From Methylocaldum sp035627495 (GTDB lineage Bacteria > Pseudomonadota > Gammaproteobacteria > Methylococcales > Methylococcaceae): DNA of 64,000 bases. The translations under genes and the position numbers were made by a program. The notes beneath the pieces are model-generated. The model made no database searches, was not told where the DNA came from, and saw only the letters and a program-made list of their open reading frames with translations. This document shows positions 48,965 through 58,306 of the stretch, piece by piece. The stretch spans positions 1 to 64,000 of the forward strand of contig NZ_DASPLO010000177.1 of assembly GCF_035627495.1 (NCBI RefSeq), read 5' to 3'. Position 1 is the first letter of the stretch. Every line of letters starts with the position of its first letter.

Positions 48965-51508
48965 TTAGGAGATCTTCCCAGGCGCCGGATTCTTCTGGGG
49001 TGCGGCGTCCGCATAGCGCCAAGTCAACCCTAGGGATTTTTGCATGCTGTCCAGCAAGTCCCCAAGTTCTACGGGCTTGGTGATGAAGTCATCGAAGCCC
49101 GACGTCAGGCACATCTCTCTGATGTCATCGAATGCATGCGCGGTTACGGCGATAACTTTAATGTTCCGTCCAGACTCTTTCTGCCGCAGCTGCTTAACGG
49201 TCTCCGATCCGTCCATTTCGGGCATCAAAAGATCGATCATGATCAGATCAGGATTGAATATCGCGAGTTTGTCCAAGCATTCTCTGCCACTTGATGCCGT
49301 CTCTATGACGAAATCCAGAGTTTCCAGCAGCGCCGACAGCATTGTCAGGTTATCCGGATTATCGTCGACGATTAATATTCGTCGCGTTTCCCCCAGGTAG
49401 CCAACAATCTGGGTTTCATCGGTCTTGTGTCTCGAAGGTGTCGAGGCCGCCGGCAACATTATGGAAACCGTAAAAACACTGCCTTTGCCGGGCGCGCTTT
49501 GAACGTCGATTTGCCCGCCCATTGCACCGACAAGCCGTTTGCTGATAGCCAGCCCCAAGCCTGTTCCTTCAATAGAGTCGTGATAGGCCAGTTGCTCGAA
49601 GGCTCGGAAAATCCGCCCCAGGTCTTCTTCGGCAATTCCAAGCCCGGTATCTTCTATCCGAAACCAGACAGTTTCGCCGTGATGGGATACTTTCAGAGCG
49701 GCATACCCCTGATGGGTGAACTTTATTGCATTGCCTAAAAGATTGATGAGTATCTGCCGCAATCGCTTCTCGTCACCGATCACGTATTCTGGTAATGCCG
49801 TTGATTTTTCAAATATAAAGCCGATGCCTTTGTCTTTTGCCCGGAATTCGAATATCTGGGCGATGCCATCGAGAAACTCTAAAAAATGGAAAATGGAATT
49901 TTCCAGTTCCAGTCGTCCTGCCTCTATTTTGGATAAATCGAGAAGATCGTTGATCAATGTCAGTAAGTGGTTTCCGGAACGGCCGATATAGTTCAGATAT
50001 TCCCTGTGTTTTGGAGTGATATTAGTCTGTTTCTGAAGAATCTGAGTAAATCCGAGTATTCCATTCAAAGGAGTCCTCAATTCGTGGCTGATATTGGCGA
50101 GAAACTCTGTTTTGGCTCGATTTGCGGCTTCAGCAGACTCTTTGGCTTCCTTTAAAGCTAGTTCGACTTCCTTGCGTTCGGTAATATCGACCCAGGCACC
50201 GATAACTTCGGCCATATTACCCTCGGAATCGCGAAGCAATCTGAGTTTGTCGTCAATCCACCGGTACGAGCCGTCCTTGTGTCGAAACCGGTATTGATGC
50301 GTCAGCTCGCCTTGGCTAATAAGTAGGTTTTGGTTTCTCAGTACGGTTGTGCGGTCGTCCGGGTGAATATGATCAATCCAGAAGATCTCGTCGTTATACC
50401 ATTGGCACGGTTCATAGCCGGTCACTAGGGTTATAGTTTCGCTGACGAACGACATCTTGAACGGAGATTCCGGGTGACCCGTTGGGCAGAGTATGTAAAT
50501 TATGGATGGGCTGGTGTTGACGATATATTCGAGCCGGTTCTGGGACTGTTCCAGCTTCTCCTGTTGAGTGCGTAGTGCGAGTTCGAGCTGCTTGTAGTTG
50601 GTAATGTCGGTGAATACAGCTTGAATCAAGTGTTTTTGATTAACCTGAATGACCTTGGTGGTGACGCGAACATTCCTAACTATTCCGGTTTTGGTAGTGT
50701 ATTCGGTTTCGAATAAATCACTCCCGGCATATCGAGTGTTCTCGATATGTCGCTTTACGTCTTCTTCCGACCCCAGCCGATCGATATCGCTTAGCTGTAA
50801 TTTCCTGAATTCATCGTAACTATATTCAAGATTTTGATGGGCTCTTGGGTTAAAGTCGATCAACATGCCACTCTCAATATCCACTAACACCAGCGCATCG
50901 GGCATTTGCTCGAATAAGGTCCGATAGCGGCTTTCCGATTCCCGTAGCGATTCTTCGACTCGCAGACGCTCTTGAATCTCGTCCTCCAGTTGGCTGTTCG
51001 TTTCGACGAGTTGAGCGGTGCGCTGCTCCACCATTCTTTCAAGATTGGCATTTAGTTGTCTGATTTGCTGTTCCTTTCTCTTTCGCTCTTCAATCTCGTG
51101 TTGTAATTGCCGGTTAGCTTCTTCGAGCCTGGCGGGACTTGGGAGCTTAAGTGCGTGGGGAATCAGCGGCCACAGCAGGATGGAGGCTGTGATCGATATG
51201 AGGCCGGCAAAAAACTTAATGAATCCTTCGAGAACGTAGTCGGGGTGCCAAATCGTCCAAATGCCCATTAAATGTGTCGTTCCACAAGCCATGATGAACG
51301 TGCCGAATAGGACAAAGACCCAGCGAAACTCAAGATCTTGTCGCTTGATGACGAAGTAGATCAGTGCGGCGGGAATGGAGTAATAGGCTGCCGTGATCAG
51401 CGCATCCGATAGGACATGAAGAAGCAGCAAATCGGACCGCCAAAGCAGACATGTCCCATGAGGTACGAGGTCTTTGATCGTCTGAGCATCGAAGAGATTT
51501 TCGAACAT
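48965..51508 (-). CDS. Hybrid histidine kinase with ETR1-type ethylene/copper-binding domain
   Basis: 847 residues. Three membrane helices (about 27-118) match the ethylene-binding domain of plant ETR1. Asp35, Tyr42, Ile45, Pro46, Ile72, Cys75 and His79 correspond to ETR1 Asp25, Tyr32, Ile35, Pro36, Ile62, Cys65 and His69 at a constant offset of ten. The Cu(I) ligands are in FIMACGTTHL. A coiled coil (about 125-190), two PAS domains (about 190-310 and 325-447), a HisKA with His475 (HELRTP), an HATPase domain (GLGIA, GTGLGLAI) and a receiver with Asp759 follow. Binding of ethylene or copper is inferred from residue conservation. No output regulator gene is adjacent; the next kinase-related genes are 7 kb away. 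Confidence 0.92.
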   Translation of the reverse strand: MFENLFDAQTIKDLVPHGTCLLWRSDLLLLHVLSDALITAAYYSIPAALIYFVIKRQDLEFRWVFVLFGTFIMACGTTHLMGIWTIWHPDYVLEGFIKFFAGLISITASILLWPLIPHALKLPSPARLEEANRQLQHEIEERKRKEQQIRQLNANLERMVEQRTAQLVETNSQLEDEIQERLRVEESLRESESRYRTLFEQMPDALVLVDIESGMLIDFNPRAHQNLEYSYDEFRKLQLSDIDRLGSEEDVKRHIENTRYAGSDLFETEYTTKTGIVRNVRVTTKVIQVNQKHLIQAVFTDITNYKQLELALRTQQEKLEQSQNRLEYIVNTSPSIIYILCPTGHPESPFKMSFVSETITLVTGYEPCQWYNDEIFWIDHIHPDDRTTVLRNQNLLISQGELTHQYRFRHKDGSYRWIDDKLRLLRDSEGNMAEVIGAWVDITERKEVELALKEAKESAEAANRAKTEFLANISHELRTPLNGILGFTQILQKQTNITPKHREYLNYIGRSGNHLLTLINDLLDLSKIEAGRLELENSIFHFLEFLDGIAQIFEFRAKDKGIGFIFEKSTALPEYVIGDEKRLRQILINLLGNAIKFTHQGYAALKVSHHGETVWFRIEDTGLGIAEEDLGRIFRAFEQLAYHDSIEGTGLGLAISKRLVGAMGGQIDVQSAPGKGSVFTVSIMLPAASTPSRHKTDETQIVGYLGETRRILIVDDNPDNLTMLSALLETLDFVIETASSGRECLDKLAIFNPDLIMIDLLMPEMDGSETVKQLRQKESGRNIKVIAVTAHAFDDIREMCLTSGFDDFITKPVELGDLLDSMQKSLGLTWRYADAAPQKNPAPGKIS

Positions 51509-51781
51509 GATAGGCTCACTTGAGGTGAAACCGCATCCGGTTGCCGCAATGTGATCAAACTTAGGGGCAAATCAACTGCAGCGCTCTGCGGCGAAACCGC
51601 TCTGAAAAGGGAGAGCGGGTTTGATTTGTGGGGAAGGGCAGTTGCGGAGATGCTGAGCGGGTCAGAGAAACCGCATATGGATTGAGGCGTCATTAGAATC
51701 GCGGCGACTGGATGGGTTCGACACCCAGCCGCTGTAAGATGGCATCTTGGCGAATGGCCAACTGCCCGCGATCTGCGCGAG
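51509..51781. other. Non-coding interval between the hybrid kinase and the FKBP gene
   Basis: 273 bases with no convincing gene. A hairpin at 51594-51622 (AAACCGCTCT with AGAGCGGGTTT, one bulged base) could be the FKBP terminator on the minus strand or a leader structure of the kinase, but its T-tract is poor. A second GC-rich symmetric stretch lies near 51702-51737. Confidence 0.35.
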
Positions 51782-52255
51782 TTAAGGATTAACTTTGACC
51801 AGTTCCACATCGAAAACCAGGGCTGCGTTCGGCGGGATTACACGACCTGCGCCGCTTTCGCCGTAGGCCAATTCCGGCGGAATGAAAAAGCGGTACTCGG
51901 CGCCTTCCTTCATAAGCTGTAAGCCTTCGGTCCAGCCAGGAATAACCCCGTTTAAGGGAAAACTTACGTTTTCGCCGTTGTCGAATTCCTGACCGGACAC
52001 TAAGCTGCCCCGGTAGTTGACGGTTACAGTGTCGGTGGCTTTCGGTGAAGCGCCGCTGCCTTCGCTGAGGACTTGGTACTGTAACCCGCTTGCCGTGGTC
52101 ACGACGCCAGGTTTTTGCCCGTTATCGGTTAAAAACTTGACGCTTTCCTCTTTGTTTTTCTCCGCGTTGGGAGACGGTGAGGGGGTGCAACCGAATAGCC
52201 CGAATACAATGAGGGCAATGCCAACCGCTCGGGAGGAAAATCCGAGTTTCTTCAT
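51782..52255 (-). CDS. FKBP-type peptidyl-prolyl isomerase lipoprotein
   Basis: A 157-residue lipoprotein. The signal peptide (VGIALIVFGLFGC) has a lipobox ending in Cys23 and is followed by a Ser/Pro/Lys/Glu linker. The FKBP domain spans about residues 50-156: VTVNYRGSLVSGQEFDNGE, GVIPGWTEGLQLM and FFIPPELAYGESGAGRVIPP. It lacks the N-terminal dimerisation domain of FkpA. The ATG at 52255 has AAGGAG upstream; a longer frame to 52387 is not supported. It probably assists folding in the periplasm, tethered to a membrane. Confidence 0.93.
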   Translation of the reverse strand: MKKLGFSSRAVGIALIVFGLFGCTPSPSPNAEKNKEESVKFLTDNGQKPGVVTTASGLQYQVLSEGSGASPKATDTVTVNYRGSLVSGQEFDNGENVSFPLNGVIPGWTEGLQLMKEGAEYRFFIPPELAYGESGAGRVIPPNAALVFDVELVKVNP

Positions 52256-52474
52256 AATGTTCACACTCCTTTTCAGATTGATAGGCGAACCTCTGACCGC
52301 ATTGTACGGATTCCAATGCGCAACACCCAGTCGGAAGAGGGAAAATGCACGTTCCGGAACCGCGAGCCCGCGTATCGTCCCGAGCAATTTATAAGTAGGG
52401 CTTTTCTCGGCTGAGGTTGCTTTTTAAAGGGTAGCATCAAGCAAAATGTGCGAGGGGTGCTCGACCATGGCGTA

Positions 52475-54295
52475 TCAGACGTCAGTGCGTGTATCCGGCA
52501 GAAAACCCCCGGCCTGCATGGCCCACAACTTATGGTAAAAACCTTTCACCGCAATCAGCTCCCGGTGATTTCCATCTTCGACGATACGGCCCCGATCGAA
52601 AACCAGGATACGGTCGAGATGCGCGATCGTGGATAAACGGTGGGCGACGACAATGACCGTTTTCCGGCCCATCGACCGGTCCAGACTGTCCTGAATGGCT
52701 TTTTCGGTTATGGAATCGAGGCTGGACGTGGCCTCGTCGAGAATCAGGATCGGTGCGTCTTTGACCATGACCCGGGCAATGGCGATACGTTGCCGCTGGC
52801 CGCCGGACAGTTTGACGCCGCGTTCGCCCACCAAGGATTCGTAGCGGTCTTTCATGCCGTCGATGAACTCATCCGCATGAGCCATACGGGCCGCCACGGC
52901 GATATCGGTGTCTTCCGCGTCCAACCGTCCGTAGCGGATGTTTTCCCGTAGCGAGCGATGGAACAGCGTGGGATCCTGGGGGATCAGGCTGACTTGTTCG
53001 TGGAGGGAGTCCTGGGTCACGTGAGCGATGTCCGTACCGTCAATCAGAATCCGGCCGCCTTGAGGTTCGTAGTAACGGAGGATCAGTCCCACGAAGCTGG
53101 ATTTTCCGGAGCCGGAGAAGCCGACCAGTCCGACCCTCTGTCCGGGTTCGATGACGACATTCATGCCGTCGAATACCCATTGTCCCGGCACATAGCCAAA
53201 GCGCACGTCGCGAAATTCGATTCGGCCGCGCGTTATTCGTAACGGCTGCGCTTTTGGCGCATCGACGATTTCATGGGGTCGGACGACGGTGGTTACTCCG
53301 TTGCCAATATTGCCCACATATTCGAAAAACTCCAGAAAACGGCGGCTGAGATTGCGGGCATCGCCAATGATCAGAAGCGCCAGTCCCGCGCTCATGGCGA
53401 AGTCGCCAACACCGATCAAACCCTGGTCCCAAAGCTTGAGGGCAAAGTAAACGGTGCCCACCTTCAGCGCGGCGGCGTAAATGAACTGAAACCAGCGGAC
53501 CCTCTCCATGTACCAGAAAGTCCGGCGTCCGGCCTTGACCTCCGTTTCAAGGTATTGGTTGAGATAATCTCGTTCGTGATGCAGCCGGGCAAACAGCTTG
53601 ACATTCAGGATATTGGTCACGGAGTCGACGATTTTGCCGTTCACCTGGCTGCGGGTTTCGGCATAAGCCTGGGCGTAGGGGCGGCAACGCTTGGCCAGCC
53701 AGAACGATACGCCTACGTAAACCAGCACCCAAGCCGCTACAAACAATCCGAGATCCACGTGAGTTTTCAGCAGCAAAGCAATGGACACGGCGAATACGAC
53801 GCCGATCGGCCAGAAATCGAAGAGAATGGCCCAAACAGTATGGTTGACGCTCATGGCGGTCTCGGTAATCCGGTGGGCCAGCGCGCCAGCAAAATGTCCG
53901 CTGAAATAGCGGACGGAGTGGTGCTGCAGATAGGCGTACAGCATTTGTGTTGTCCTCTGACGCAAGCGCGGCCCTACCGTGATCAGGCAGGCGCCGCTGG
54001 CTCGGCTGAACAGGACTTCGGCGATATTTAGTGCAGCGAAAAGCATCAACGGCATTTTCAAGCGCTCCGTCAACGAAATCGGGTCGCTGGCTCCCTGTGT
54101 CACGCCATCGATGATTTGCCCGATGGCGTAGGGTACAAGGATGTTGCTCATGGCTTGCCCCGTTTCCAGAATCAGCATCAACAGAAACCATCCGCGAAAC
54201 CCTGCCATGCAGTGAATGATGAAGCGAAAGCTGGTATCAGGCAGCGCGGGAGCATCAGCTGCGCGTTTGAATGCGAACCTTGTCGAGTCATTCAT
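52475..54295 (-). CDS. ABC exporter, fused membrane and ATPase domains
   Basis: 606 residues forming a half-transporter. A six-helix type IV exporter domain (about 30-330) is followed by an ATPase with Walker A GFSGSGKSS, the Q-loop SLIPQDPTLFHRSLRENIR, signature LSGGQRQRIAIARVM, Walker B ILILDEATSSLDS and the switch histidine in VVAHRLSTIA. It would act as a homodimer. Lipid, peptide or drug export cannot be separated by sequence, and no accessory genes indicate the substrate. No clear ribosome-binding site was seen. Confidence 0.92.
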   Translation of the reverse strand: MNDSTRFAFKRAADAPALPDTSFRFIIHCMAGFRGWFLLMLILETGQAMSNILVPYAIGQIIDGVTQGASDPISLTERLKMPLMLFAALNIAEVLFSRASGACLITVGPRLRQRTTQMLYAYLQHHSVRYFSGHFAGALAHRITETAMSVNHTVWAILFDFWPIGVVFAVSIALLLKTHVDLGLFVAAWVLVYVGVSFWLAKRCRPYAQAYAETRSQVNGKIVDSVTNILNVKLFARLHHERDYLNQYLETEVKAGRRTFWYMERVRWFQFIYAAALKVGTVYFALKLWDQGLIGVGDFAMSAGLALLIIGDARNLSRRFLEFFEYVGNIGNGVTTVVRPHEIVDAPKAQPLRITRGRIEFRDVRFGYVPGQWVFDGMNVVIEPGQRVGLVGFSGSGKSSFVGLILRYYEPQGGRILIDGTDIAHVTQDSLHEQVSLIPQDPTLFHRSLRENIRYGRLDAEDTDIAVAARMAHADEFIDGMKDRYESLVGERGVKLSGGQRQRIAIARVMVKDAPILILDEATSSLDSITEKAIQDSLDRSMGRKTVIVVAHRLSTIAHLDRILVFDRGRIVEDGNHRELIAVKGFYHKLWAMQAGGFLPDTRTDV

Positions 54296-54513
54296 GGTAA
54301 GGGCAAGGATTGTGCGGGAAGCGGAAACGGCGATCAGTTTTAAGGCGAGTTTAAGACCAGCCGGGTCCGCAAAGCGGAGCGCAAGAACCCTGAAAATCCC
54401 GTCGACCGCCGCTCCTTGGGAAAAACTGACGAGTTTGCTATGAGGGCCGCAAGACCGACGTCAATAATGATGATACGCGAGCGGTGGGCCGATTACACAG
54501 GTTTCGAAGTTGA

Positions 54514-54545
54514 CTTCGTCGCCCGAGTGGGTTCGGGCGACGAAG
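54514..54545. repeat. Perfect 13-bp palindrome with 6-base loop
   Basis: CTTCGTCGCCCGA (54514-54526) pairs with TCGGGCGACGAAG (54533-54545) around GTGGGT. Neither strand has a following T-tract, so it is not a standard terminator. It resembles a REP-type palindrome or a protein- or RNA-level signal. A partial echo, GAAGTTGACTTC, precedes it. Confidence 0.65.
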
Positions 54546-54623
54546 TGAGGCGAGAAGCCTCGGGTTTATAGGGATAGCCGAAAGGCTTGGACAAACAGAG
54601 TCGTACCGACTCGGATGCGTTTG

Positions 54624-54809
54624 CTAACCGGCTTGCGCGTGGAAGCCAGAATCGAAGCCGACAGAATGGGGGAGTTCATAGCGGTCTTCGTTACCTGCGT
54701 CCATCTCGTCGTCGGGTTGGATCCGGATGTCCAGCCGGTCAACATCATCTGCCCATTTGTCCAAAAGTGCCGGCAGACTCTTCCTCAAATAGTCTCCTTT
54801 GATTCTCAT
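54624..54809 (-). CDS. Doubtful small hypothetical protein
   Basis: A 61-residue frame starting MRIKGDYLRKSLPALLDKWA with AAGGAAAG seven bases ahead of the ATG at 54809. The sequence is acidic and hydrophilic, and I do not recognise it. An overlapping frame of similar size exists on the same strand, and the region looks degraded, so this may be the N-terminal remnant of a lost gene. The ribosome-binding site is the only positive evidence. Confidence 0.35.
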   Translation of the reverse strand: MRIKGDYLRKSLPALLDKWADDVDRLDIRIQPDDEMDAGNEDRYELPHSVGFDSGFHAQAG

Positions 54810-54972
54810 GGTACTTTCCTTATTTTGAGTTAAGTTGGCAAATTCAGGTCCTGCACCTCAGCAAAGCTTTGGTAGTCAAGTTATAGAAAAATTCAAGGCC
54901 CAGGTAAATCAGACTTACTTATGGATGTAAGATTCTCGATAAGCATTATGTTTCATTCTTGGGACGGTGGCG

Positions 54973-55686
54973 TTAAAGCCCGGATGAATTCGAGTTCGAG
55001 TCAGGGCGCTTCAGCACAGCGCGCAACGGCAGATGGTCGGAGGTTTCCCGGGCCAGAGGCGTGGAGTACGCCGCGATATTCGCAAGAAGTTCGCGAGGTT
55101 TGACCCAAATCCGGTCGAGAGCGAACAGCGGGCGTATGGAGGGATAAGTCGCAATATCGGGTATGTGCCCGAAATGGTTACGCAGCCAGCGTAAAGGCCT
55201 TCCCCACAGAAACCACTCGTTCAAATCGCCGAATAGAAGCGCCGGTGGATGCGCATTGGCAAGTATACTTAGCAGCCGGGTCATTTGTTTCCGCCGCTCG
55301 CCGGGAAACAATCCCAGATGGGTGCCGATCGCGCGCAGAGGACCGCAAGAACTCTCGACTGACAGATCGATAGCGGCGCGAGGCTCCCGGTGCGGAAAGC
55401 TGAGATCGATGCGCCGGATGTTACGGACAGGCAGCCGAGTAAGGATGGCATTGCCGTAGTGCCCGTTGCGGCGTAACAGCGTCGGGCCCGGAATTGCCCG
55501 GTACTGCAAACGGGAAGCGAAATGTTGAAGCAGATCAAGAGCCACTTCAGGTTCCCATTGCAGTTCCTGAAGTGCAATGAGGTCGGCGTCGAGCTCGCGA
55601 ATGATTGTCAAGACCCGCTCCGGATCGTAACGGCCGTCGCGCCCGATGCAGTCATGAACATTGTAGGTTGCGACGACTAAAGACAT
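54973..55686 (-). CDS. Endonuclease/exonuclease/phosphatase-family protein
   Basis: A 237-residue protein of the EEP (DNase I-like) fold. Metal and catalytic motifs are VVATYNVHDCIGRDGRYDP (Asn), LIALQELQW (metal Glu), GTHLGLFPGERRKQM (His), LLFGDLNEWFLWG (Asp-x-Asn) and TSDHLPLRAVL (final Asp-His). I start it at 55686 (MSLVVATYN), because the upstream extension lies inside the PLD gene. It is 16 bases downstream of that gene. EEP enzymes next to phospholipase D-VTT fusions recur in bacteria, suggesting a joint role on phospholipid or nucleic-acid substrates. Confidence 0.85.
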   Translation of the reverse strand: MSLVVATYNVHDCIGRDGRYDPERVLTIIRELDADLIALQELQWEPEVALDLLQHFASRLQYRAIPGPTLLRRNGHYGNAILTRLPVRNIRRIDLSFPHREPRAAIDLSVESSCGPLRAIGTHLGLFPGERRKQMTRLLSILANAHPPALLFGDLNEWFLWGRPLRWLRNHFGHIPDIATYPSIRPLFALDRIWVKPRELLANIAAYSTPLARETSDHLPLRAVLKRPDSNSNSSGL

Positions 55687-55702
55687 GACTGGTGTGGATT
55701 CG

Positions 55703-57832
55703 CTACCCTGCCGAACTGTCGGCGCATGCCGTATTTTCCGCTTCGCGGCGCCGGAGCCATCGGTGCACTGCGAACGCAACGACGCCGATGACGGTGGTCG
55801 AGCCGACGAGCAAGGCGATGTTGGCAATGCTGGGGTGATGGACCGCGGCAGCCAAACGATCCGAAAAAACCGTGATGGCCGTCGCGCCGGGGAGCATGCC
55901 GAAGACCGTTCCGAGCAAAAAGTCGCGGAAGCGGATATGAGAGGCGCCCGCTACCAGATTGACTACAGTGAAAGGCGCAACGGGCACCAGTCGAACCGTG
56001 AGCATGGCGAGCAGACCTCGATGACGTAACCAACGGCTGAGCGTGTTGAGCCGGGCGCCGCCCAAACGCCGCACAATGTTTCGACCGAAAGCGTGACCGA
56101 GCGCAAAGGTGAGGGAAGCTCCCACCAGCGATCCAAGAAGCGAATAGACGAGGCCCATAGTAGGACCGAATACGACCACCGTCGTAAAGATCACCAATGT
56201 GATCGGTATTGCCGTTAAGGCCGCAAGTACATAGGCCCCGAGTACCCATACCGGTGTTACTGGGGCCTGTTGCAGCGCACGTCCGACACCGATTAGCGTG
56301 TCCTTGTCGAGCCAGTCGTGCAATGGCCCCCAACGCCAGGCGGCTGCGAGCCCCCCGATCATGGCGAGCAGGCCAAAAGTGGCAACAATCCGTTTGCGGG
56401 CGGAAGGCCGGTGCTCGACGGGAATGAGTTCGTCGATCAGGCGGTCAGGGTCGATAGGCTTTTCCGGATCGACCACGCTGCCTTCCGGCAGAAGCGCGTC
56501 GGCATCGGGCGACACCTCGCCTTCGAGAAGCCGAAGCGTGTGCGGGTTTCCCCGCAAGCTCTCGATGGCGGAAATGAGTGATTTCTCGCGTTTGATCGCC
56601 TGCTCCACTCGCTCCGCTCCGGCACCTAGATGTTCAGCCAGCAGGCGATTTCGAAAGTCGCCGATCGCTTTTGCAGTCCGCGATTCGGCCGCTTCTATGG
56701 CGAGATTGCATTCGGTGTCGAGCCCCATCGAGCGATTGTTCAGGTTCGCCGAGCCGACAATCGCCAGGCGATCGTCTACCACCATCAGTTTGGAATGCAC
56801 GTTGATGCATTGGCCGTTCAGGCCGTCGCAGTCGGGATAGTAGATCCGGAATTTGCCATGTCGGTCGGCTGCGCGAAGGCGGCGAAGCAGCCGGGCTCGC
56901 AAGACTTCCATAGTGGTTTGCTCCAGCCAGCCGCCACCCGTCAGTCGCGACACGACGACGACTTCCGGTGGGGTTGGCTCGCGAAGTCGTAATTCGAGCA
57001 AATCGCCGACCGAGGAAGCCGTCAAATATTGATTCTCGATGTAAATCGCGTTTTTCGCTGATTTGATAGCGTCGAGGTATAGCTGCCGGAGTTCGGTGAT
57101 TTCAGCGGCACCGTTGAACCGCGGGGCAGTTCGGGCGATCGCGACATCCACATCGGTGATGTCCGGGATGACCGACCGGGGCCAGGGATCAGTTTCGGCC
57201 TGACTGGTGTCATGGATGTCGCATCCGGTCGCGTACCGCCAGCGCTCGCGGACAAGCACGCCGAGTGCCGCCGCAGCCTCCCCGTCCACCATCATTTGCA
57301 CGTCGTGGACCGGAGCGTAAGCTTGGCCGTTGGACCGACAACGGTAGGGTGCGTTGGGTTCATGGTCGGGCGTATCCCAACGTTCCTGGGCTAAGTCCAT
57401 ACCGCCGACAAAGGCCAGGGCATCATCGATTACTATGATTTTCTGGTGGTGCGAAGCACCAACCGGATGCCTGCCGTCGAGATAAAAGTGAAGGTGCCGA
57501 TGGCTTTGCCAGCCGAGAGTGTAGATGGGTAGGACTTCTCGGCCGGGTGCATAAAGCATCGCGAAGTCCCAATTCAGAATATAAACTTCCAGCCCGCGGC
57601 GGTGCTCGATAAGTGCTTTCAGGAAGTCACCGAGTTGGATCGGAAATCCATCGCTGACGCCGTCTTGAACCAACCTGGTTCGGCTGTCGATGTCCCAGCC
57701 GATGATAAAAATAGACCGCTGAGCACGTGTCGCTGCCGCTCGCAAAGCAGGGAAATACGCCGAGCTATCGATCAAAAACGAAACCCGGCGAGCAGGTGCA
57801 ATGCGCCAGCAGTTGCGCCCAGGCTCCAGCAT
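55703..57832 (-). CDS. Phospholipase D-like and VTT-domain (DedA/TVP38-type) fusion protein
   Basis: 709 residues from the preferred ATG at 57832 (MLEPGRNCWRIAPA, AAGGCGAG upstream); in-frame starts at 57871 or 57988 would add 13 or 52 unlike residues. Two HKD motifs are SHHQKIIVIDDALAFVGG (His and Lys near 129-131) and NVHSKLMVVDDRLAIVGSAN (near 346-348), so the two PLD halves form one active site. From about residue 475 a hydrophobic VTT domain with FGPTMGLVYSLLGSLVGASL and VPVAPFTVVNLVAGASHI anchors it in the membrane. Phosphodiester cleavage or transphosphatidylation of membrane lipid is likely; a cardiolipin synthase role is possible. Confidence 0.88.
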   Translation of the reverse strand: MLEPGRNCWRIAPARRVSFLIDSSAYFPALRAAATRAQRSIFIIGWDIDSRTRLVQDGVSDGFPIQLGDFLKALIEHRRGLEVYILNWDFAMLYAPGREVLPIYTLGWQSHRHLHFYLDGRHPVGASHHQKIIVIDDALAFVGGMDLAQERWDTPDHEPNAPYRCRSNGQAYAPVHDVQMMVDGEAAAALGVLVRERWRYATGCDIHDTSQAETDPWPRSVIPDITDVDVAIARTAPRFNGAAEITELRQLYLDAIKSAKNAIYIENQYLTASSVGDLLELRLREPTPPEVVVVSRLTGGGWLEQTTMEVLRARLLRRLRAADRHGKFRIYYPDCDGLNGQCINVHSKLMVVDDRLAIVGSANLNNRSMGLDTECNLAIEAAESRTAKAIGDFRNRLLAEHLGAGAERVEQAIKREKSLISAIESLRGNPHTLRLLEGEVSPDADALLPEGSVVDPEKPIDPDRLIDELIPVEHRPSARKRIVATFGLLAMIGGLAAAWRWGPLHDWLDKDTLIGVGRALQQAPVTPVWVLGAYVLAALTAIPITLVIFTTVVVFGPTMGLVYSLLGSLVGASLTFALGHAFGRNIVRRLGGARLNTLSRWLRHRGLLAMLTVRLVPVAPFTVVNLVAGASHIRFRDFLLGTVFGMLPGATAITVFSDRLAAAVHHPSIANIALLVGSTTVIGVVAFAVHRWLRRREAENTACADSSAG

Positions 57833-57988
57833 GCGGGTCTCGCCTTTTCTATGCCTGTCCAGATTCCCCATTCTTTCAATCTTTCTCGTCGGCGGCCTTA
57901 AAGCACTGAAAATAGCCGGAACAAGTTTTCCGGCTGTGTGATTGAGATCGTGGAAATAACGGTTGGATCTCTTTACGTTGTTTGACAA

Positions 57989-58306
57989 GCTTTAGCGGCT
58001 AGCGCTCCAAATTCCGCCGACCATGTTGTTCGGGCGGAAGATTTTTCATAGGGCCAGTTATGGCATCAATGTTGCTGATTTTGAATCGTGGGGTGTGTAA
58101 CTTGGAAACATTTCGAGAACAGCTTAGTAAACCCGTCTCAATGTAAGCGTAGGTTTACAGGGCTGTGTTGGGGGGATACGATAATGAATTTACCGGTAAA
58201 AGTTGCGGCTGGTTTGGTTGCATGTTCGTATATACAAATGCGCGACCTTCATGGAAAATACCGATCGCTCACCTTCGAAACCATACTAATTGAAAAGGCG
58301 TTTAAT
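57989..58306. other. 318-bp intergenic region with a 12-bp perfect palindrome
   Basis: The divergent interval between the PLD-VTT and FixJ-type genes. TTCCGCC/GGCGGAA at 58012-58039 forms a hairpin followed by ATTTTT, terminator-like on the plus strand although no plus-strand gene precedes it. TTTACCGGTAAA at 58189-58200 is a perfect 12-bp palindrome about 110 bases ahead of the regulator start, a candidate operator. The regulator frame extends through this region, and an ATG at 58184 behind GGGGGA is an alternative start. Confidence 0.4.

Larger units (their letters stand above)
54296..54972. other. 677-bp interval with palindrome and one doubtful small frame
   Basis: The stretch upstream of the ABC exporter and beyond the end of the endonuclease-like gene has no well-supported gene. 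It contains the 13-bp palindrome at 54514-54545 and a short minus-strand frame at 54624-54809, described separately. Frames shift repeatedly here, which fits decayed or repeat-derived DNA. Confidence 0.5.

Noticed and set aside
53273..54031. 252-codon plus-strand frame
   Set aside because: Antisense to the ABC exporter membrane domain; composition is that of a shadow frame.
58184..58306. Earlier in-frame ATG for the FixJ-type regulator, preceded by GGGGGA
   Set aside because: It would add 41 residues unlike the family and place the palindrome inside the coding region. The start at 58307 has a good site and gives the normal receiver N-terminus.
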